Assembly (NCBI GenBank): GCA_964393895.1
Contig: CAYMWP010000112.1
Location: forward strand, 1 to 15,818
DNA from: B4-G1 sp964393895
GTDB taxonomy: Bacteria > Chloroflexota > Anaerolineae > B4-G1
Direction of reading: 5' to 3'
Length of the DNA: 15,818 nucleotides
This document shows, in pieces, positions 12,562 to 15,818 of the stretch (the first letter of the stretch is position 1; every line of letters begins with the position of its first letter). A program made the translations under genes and the position numbers. The notes below the pieces were generated by a model, which did no database searches, was not told the DNA's origin, and saw nothing but the letters and a program-made list of their open reading frames with translations.

Positions 12562-13254
12562 ATGAACGATGGCAACCGCTCCGCACAGAAAAGCTTTATT
12601 GATGGAAAAGAGCCCCTGGCGGCGCTGGCCCGGCAGTATCTGGAGACGCTGCTGCGCGGTGAGCGGCGCGTTGCCAGCAAGCTCATCCTGGACACTGTGC
12701 GAGACGGCGTGACCGTCCAAGACATTTACCTGTCGGTGTTTCAACCCTGCCAGCACGAGATTGGACGGCTGTGGCAGACGAATCAGGTCAGTGTAGCTCA
12801 GGAGCACTATTGCACGGCCGCCACTCAGCTCATCATGTCGCAACTCTATCCCCACATCTTTGCCACGGAAAAGACCGGCCGTAGCCTGGTGGCGACCTGC
12901 GTGGGCGGCGAGTTGCACGAGATTGGCGTCCGTATGGTGGCCGACTTTTTCGAGATGGACGGCTGGGACACCTACTACCTGGGGGCTAACTCACCGGCCA
13001 ACGGCCTTCTGGAGACGATCGAGTCGCAGCAGGCTGATCTCCTGGCTATCTCGGCCACCATGACCTTTAGCATCAACGCCATAACCGATCTGATTGCCCA
13101 CGTGCGGGCGTCCGACGCGGGCAAGGAGGTCAGGATACTGGTGGGCGGGCGCCCGTTTAACATCGCGACGGATCTGTGGCAAAGGGTAGGCGCCGACGGT
13201 TGTGCTCCCAATGCGCAGACGGCCATAGTCGCGGCCGACCGGTTGCTGGCATAG
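12562..13254 (+). CDS. Stand-alone cobalamin-binding photoreceptor-like protein (CarH C-terminal type)
   Basis: The 230-residue cytosolic protein has an N-terminal helical bundle (about 15-100) and a Rossmann-type B12 domain (about 105-230). The bundle carries W71, nine residues, then E81-H82: the W-x9-EH signature that caps the upper face of adenosylcobalamin in CarH/LitR light sensors. The B12 domain has E117-L-H119-E-I-G122 (the ExHxxG form of the base-off motif, H119 the expected lower ligand), the SATMT loop (164-168) and GG (195-196). Unlike CarH there is no MerR DNA-binding domain, so it must signal through a partner, most simply the histidine kinase in the same operon. The residue after W71 is Gln, where Thermus CarH has the His that binds cobalt after illumination. 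AAAGGAGA precedes the ATG; an upstream in-frame start at 12511 lacks a ribosome site. A corrinoid methyltransferase carrier is the alternative, but W-x9-EH argues against it. Confidence 0.82.
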   Translation: MNDGNRSAQKSFIDGKEPLAALARQYLETLLRGERRVASKLILDTVRDGVTVQDIYLSVFQPCQHEIGRLWQTNQVSVAQEHYCTAATQLIMSQLYPHIFATEKTGRSLVATCVGGELHEIGVRMVADFFEMDGWDTYYLGANSPANGLLETIESQQADLLAISATMTFSINAITDLIAHVRASDAGKEVRILVGGRPFNIATDLWQRVGADGCAPNAQTAIVAADRLLA

Positions 13255-13276
13255 CGAACACACGAACAGGAGATGT

Positions 13277-13711
13277 ATGATGCAGACTTTAGCGGTTGTA
13301 CCCCCAGTCAGCGCCCAGGCGCTGGCGGCGTTTCGAGGTGCGAGCCAGTCGATCATAGAGAGAGTGGTTGCTCGGTCATTGGCGCGCACAGACGAGGTCG
13401 TTCAGCACGGCGATGTGGCCGAGCGGTTGATCACGTCCGGTATCCGGTTCACCACCCAGATGCTGGACGCGGCCATGGCAGTCGGTGAGGTGGCCCTGCT
13501 GGAGGATCAACTGGCGTGGGCTATGGATCGACTGCCGCACGACGGGGTGGCTCCAGAACACATCCTCAACCGCCTGCGTTTCTACGCCGAGGCGGTACAA
13601 GAGCTCCTGCCGGCGGAGCACGCGGCAGAGGTTTTGCCTTTCGTCAACTGGATGATTGCCCGGCATGGGGAGATGACGCAGCACGGGGATGCCGGCGCCG
13701 GGCAGGAATAG
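13277..13711 (+). CDS. Unknown small helical protein in the B12-sensor operon
   Basis: This is a protein of 144 residues (143 if the second ATG at 13280 is used; AGGAG at 13268-13272 favours that spacing). I do not recognise a family. The sequence looks all-helical, with heptad-like hydrophobic patterns at about 16-45, 48-80 and 95-135, two tryptophans and several histidines (HGD at 44 and again near the C-terminus). There is no signal peptide or membrane segment. It lies 22 bases after the cobalamin protein and 53 before the kinase start, all one strand, so it is very likely co-expressed. An adaptor between B12 sensor and kinase is an inference from position only. It has the same codon bias as its neighbours and no good competing frame. 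Confidence 0.7.
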   Translation: MMQTLAVVPPVSAQALAAFRGASQSIIERVVARSLARTDEVVQHGDVAERLITSGIRFTTQMLDAAMAVGEVALLEDQLAWAMDRLPHDGVAPEHILNRLRFYAEAVQELLPAEHAAEVLPFVNWMIARHGEMTQHGDAGAGQE

Positions 13712-13764
13712 ATGCGGAGGCAGGTACTGCTGTACATCGAGATGAAACCACACGGGATTTGGGC

Positions 13765-15045
13765 ATGAGCGCAGAGATAGAGGGGTGCGGAGAGGGCGCG
13801 GTCTGGGTGTGCGATAGCCGGGGTATCGTCCTAGAGATGATGGTTGACAGGCTGGGCATCGCCCACACGGTCACGCCCGGGCGATCCTGGATCGAGGTCG
13901 TGGACGAGGAAAGCGCCCAGAAGGCGCGTGACTTTCTGACCGAGCTCCAGTCACAGGGGGCGACTTTTGATTGGGAGCTGAACGTACCAATCGCCGGCCA
14001 CCTATCGGCCCTCCGTTTCGCCGGTATCGTCCAGGGCGAGCAACTGCTCATAATTGCCGCCCGGACGAACCACGGCGCGACGCAGCTTTTTGAGGAATTT
14101 GTGCGCATCAACAACGAACAGGCGAACGCCCTGCGCACGGCGCTGAAGGAAAACGCCGCGCTTTCCCGTGTCCGGGTCGAGCGGGACAGCGCGCTCTACG
14201 ACGAGATCAGCCGCCTCAATAACGAACTGATCACCTTGCAGCGTGAGTTGGCGAAAAAGAATGCCGAGTTGGAAAAACTGAACGAGCTAAAGAACCGATT
14301 CCTGGGAATGGCGGCCCATGATCTGCGCTCCTCGCTCCATATCATCATGGTGTACAGCGAATTAGTGTTGGATGAGGCGTCCGAGACGCTCAGCCAAGAG
14401 CACGTCAAATTCCTTACCCTCGTTCGCTCGTCCAGCCAGTTTATGCGACAGTTGGTGGACGATTTCCTGGACGTCGCGATTATCGAATCGGGTAAACTGC
14501 ACCTGAACCTCGAATTAGTGGACCTGATCGCACTGGTAGAACAGAACGTGACCCTGAACAACACCCTGGCAGAAAAGAAACGCATCCGGCTGTCCTTCCA
14601 TCACGACGAACGCCTGCCCAAGATAGGCCTCGATGCAGCCAAGATAGAGCAGGTGTTGAACAACCTGATCTCCAACGCCATCAAGTTCTCGTACCCGGAT
14701 AGCGCCGTCGAGATTCACGTGACAACGTGCCAGGGCCGGGCCGCGCTCCCTTCCGAGCCCCTGGACGATAGCTCCGCCTGGGCCGTCATATCGGTCCGAG
14801 ACCACGGGCAGGGCATTCCGGCGGATGAACTGGACAAGCTGTTCCGGATGTTTGAGAGAACCACCGTCCGCAGCACAGGCGGGGAGAAGAGCTCCGGATT
14901 GGGTCTGGCCATTGCCAGGAGAATTGTGGAGGGACATCACGGCAAGATTGGGGTGGAAAGCCAGGTGGGCCAGGGGACGACCTTCTACGTCTCGTTGCCC
15001 CTACAGCCTGCCTCGGGAAACAGAGAGGAGATAGAATATGGGTGA
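13765..15045 (+). CDS. Soluble sensor histidine kinase with N-terminal PAS-like domain
   Basis: The 426-residue protein has no membrane helix. Residues 8-100 resemble a divergent PAS fold (AVWVCDSRGIVLEM, then a basic beta-rich half). A long coiled coil (about 107-178) leads to HisKA with H185 in AAHDLRSSLH; the usual Pro after the H-box is Ser190. The ATPase domain shows N299-N300-N304, D346-H-G-Q-G350, and G378-L-G380. It should autophosphorylate in the cytosol and pass phosphate to D55 of the receiver whose start overlaps its end by eight bases. The ATG at 13765 is chosen because the protein starts there with PAS-like sequence; the frame is open much further upstream, but that overlaps the preceding gene and has no start with a ribosome site. 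The site at 13765 is itself weak (GGGA), which may mean coupling to upstream translation. Confidence 0.87.
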   Translation: MSAEIEGCGEGAVWVCDSRGIVLEMMVDRLGIAHTVTPGRSWIEVVDEESAQKARDFLTELQSQGATFDWELNVPIAGHLSALRFAGIVQGEQLLIIAARTNHGATQLFEEFVRINNEQANALRTALKENAALSRVRVERDSALYDEISRLNNELITLQRELAKKNAELEKLNELKNRFLGMAAHDLRSSLHIIMVYSELVLDEASETLSQEHVKFLTLVRSSSQFMRQLVDDFLDVAIIESGKLHLNLELVDLIALVEQNVTLNNTLAEKKRIRLSFHHDERLPKIGLDAAKIEQVLNNLISNAIKFSYPDSAVEIHVTTCQGRAALPSEPLDDSSAWAVISVRDHGQGIPADELDKLFRMFERTTVRSTGGEKSSGLGLAIARRIVEGHHGKIGVESQVGQGTTFYVSLPLQPASGNREEIEYG

Positions 15046-15622
15046 GCGTGCTCGTTTGCTCGTGGTGGACGACGACCCGCATCTGTTGCGTGCTACCACC
15101 CGTCTGTTAGAAAAGGCCGGTCACGAGGTCTCCGCAGCCGGGACGGGCGCCGAGGGCCTGCGCCTGGCAAGAGAACAGAAACCGGACCTGATCCTGTTGG
15201 ATGTGATGCTGCCGGATATGGATGGTCTCGAGGTGTGCCGGCGCATCAAAGCGTCGCCGGAACTAGCGCACATATACGTGATCGTCCTATCCGGGAAAAA
15301 GACCGATTCGGATAGCCAGGCCGAGGGTCTAGAGATCGGCGCCGACGAATACATCGTGCGACCGGTAGCGAATCGCGAGCTGCTGGCCCGGGTGCACACC
15401 ATGTTGCGTCTCAAGCGAGCTGAGGAAGGGCTCAGGGCCAAGCAGGATGAACTGGCCGAGGTAGCGCGCCAGCGGAGCGAAGAGTTCCGCAAGATCGCCC
15501 AGGCCACCGCCGCCCGCGAAGCGCGCATGGCGGAGCTCAAAACAGTTATACGTCAGTTGCGGGCGCAACTGGAGGAGGCCGGGCTGGAGCCTGTGGCGGA
15601 CGATCCGCTGTCAGGCTCGTAG
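15038..15622 (+). CDS. Response regulator receiver with coiled-coil C-terminal tail
   Basis: The 194-residue protein has a receiver (1-122) with D11-D13, phosphoacceptor D55 (LLDVMLPDMDG) and S85. At the position of the near-invariant receiver Lys it has R108 (EYIVRPV). After the receiver, residues 123-160 form a charged coiled coil, then the shared tail (RMAELK from 163, IRQLRAQLEEAGL 171-183, PVADDPL 185-191). Leucine/isoleucine spacing (L167, I171, L174, L178) fits a short zipper. There is no DNA-binding or enzymatic domain. The ATG at 15038 overlaps the kinase stop by eight bases with GAGAGGAG just upstream, so the two are translationally coupled and are almost certainly a cognate pair. 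The stop codon is the TAG of the first partial unit of the following tandem repeat. Confidence 0.88.
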   Translation: MGERARLLVVDDDPHLLRATTRLLEKAGHEVSAAGTGAEGLRLAREQKPDLILLDVMLPDMDGLEVCRRIKASPELAHIYVIVLSGKKTDSDSQAEGLEIGADEYIVRPVANRELLARVHTMLRLKRAEEGLRAKQDELAEVARQRSEEFRKIAQATAAREARMAELKTVIRQLRAQLEEAGLEPVADDPLSGS

Positions 15623-15818
15623 TCAGGCGCGCAGCGCCCTGTTCGTAGTCAGGCACGTAGCGTTAGCGGAGTGCCGTCTTGACGCTACTTCGCTGCGCTA
15701 CGTAGCGCACTACGAACGGAGCGATTGCTCGTAGTCAGGCACGCAGCGCCAGCGGAGTGCCGTCTTGACGCTACTTCGCTGCGCTACGTAGCTGACTACG
15801 AACGGAGCGATTGCTCGT
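15617..15818. repeat. Tandem repeat array 2 (86-base unit), running off the window
   Basis: CGTAGTCAGGC starts at 15619 (truncated unit), 15644 and 15730, and CGT opens a next unit at 15816: the last three are exactly 86 bases apart. The unit carries GACGCTACTTCGCTGCG, then TACGTAGCGCACTACGA and CGGAGCGATTGC. It is the same family as array 1 but has an extra five bases (GGAGC) and consistent substitutions. CTACGTAG and CTACGA...TCGTAG give it strong self-complementarity. There are no unique spacers, so it is not CRISPR. Confidence 0.85.

Noticed and set aside
13516..13764. Upstream extension of the soluble histidine kinase
   Set aside because: It overlaps the 144-residue gene in another frame, has shadow-like composition and lacks a start with a ribosome site; ATG at 13765 begins the PAS-like sequence.
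15617..15818. CRISPR array
   Set aside because: Whole 86-base units are near-identical with no unique spacers and no cas genes nearby.
1..15818. tRNA or rRNA genes
   Set aside because: No cloverleaf with a TTCGA-type loop and no rRNA-like conserved stretch was seen in the intergenic regions.

Overview
The window (15,818 bases, mostly GC-rich, one run of exactly 100 N at 12104-12203) looks like a draft contig from a bacterium with very many PAS/GAF sensor proteins and abundant short dispersed repeats. The gene families and the style of the intergenic repeats are most like Chloroflexota (Anaerolineae/Caldilineae type). That is inference from gene content and repeat style; no rRNA or marker gene is present to prove it.

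Region 1 (1-3900) is metabolic. It holds a UMF1/Atg22-type MFS transporter (+). Converging on it is a two-gene minus-strand operon: a MalY/PatB-type PLP enzyme followed by a type II pantothenate kinase. A nested palindromic repeat separates the converging genes.

Region 2 (3900-4900) is a decay zone. It has a 142-base inverted-repeat element with a perfect 8-base flanking direct repeat, a good sigma70-type promoter touching that element, and the wreck of a PAS sensor gene interrupted by a second 142-base inverted-repeat element and further broken by a stop and frame changes.

Region 3 (4905-12028) is a signalling block on the + strand. It contains a membrane dCache-HAMP-GAF-GAF histidine kinase, a single-domain receiver, and a 1181-residue receiver/PAS/GAF protein with no recognisable output domain. 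Degenerate 7-base repeats flank the single-domain receiver and run into its coding sequence.

Region 4 (12029-15818) begins with a tandem DNA repeat broken by the gap and an orphan copy of a C-terminal tail. A compact four-gene operon follows: a stand-alone cobalamin-binding protein with the W-x9-EH signature of CarH-type B12 photoreceptors, an unknown helical protein, a soluble histidine kinase, and an overlapping receiver protein. The window ends in a second tandem repeat array.

The two most interesting points are these. First, the last operon is a candidate B12-dependent light-sensing two-component pathway in which the photoreceptor has no DNA-binding domain. Second, the large sensor, the last receiver and the orphan fragment share one C-terminal leucine-rich tail (RMAELK..., then IRQLRAQLEEAGL, then PVADDPL). 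In both intact genes the stop codon is the TAG of the tandem repeat that begins there, so tail and repeat may move or duplicate as one module.
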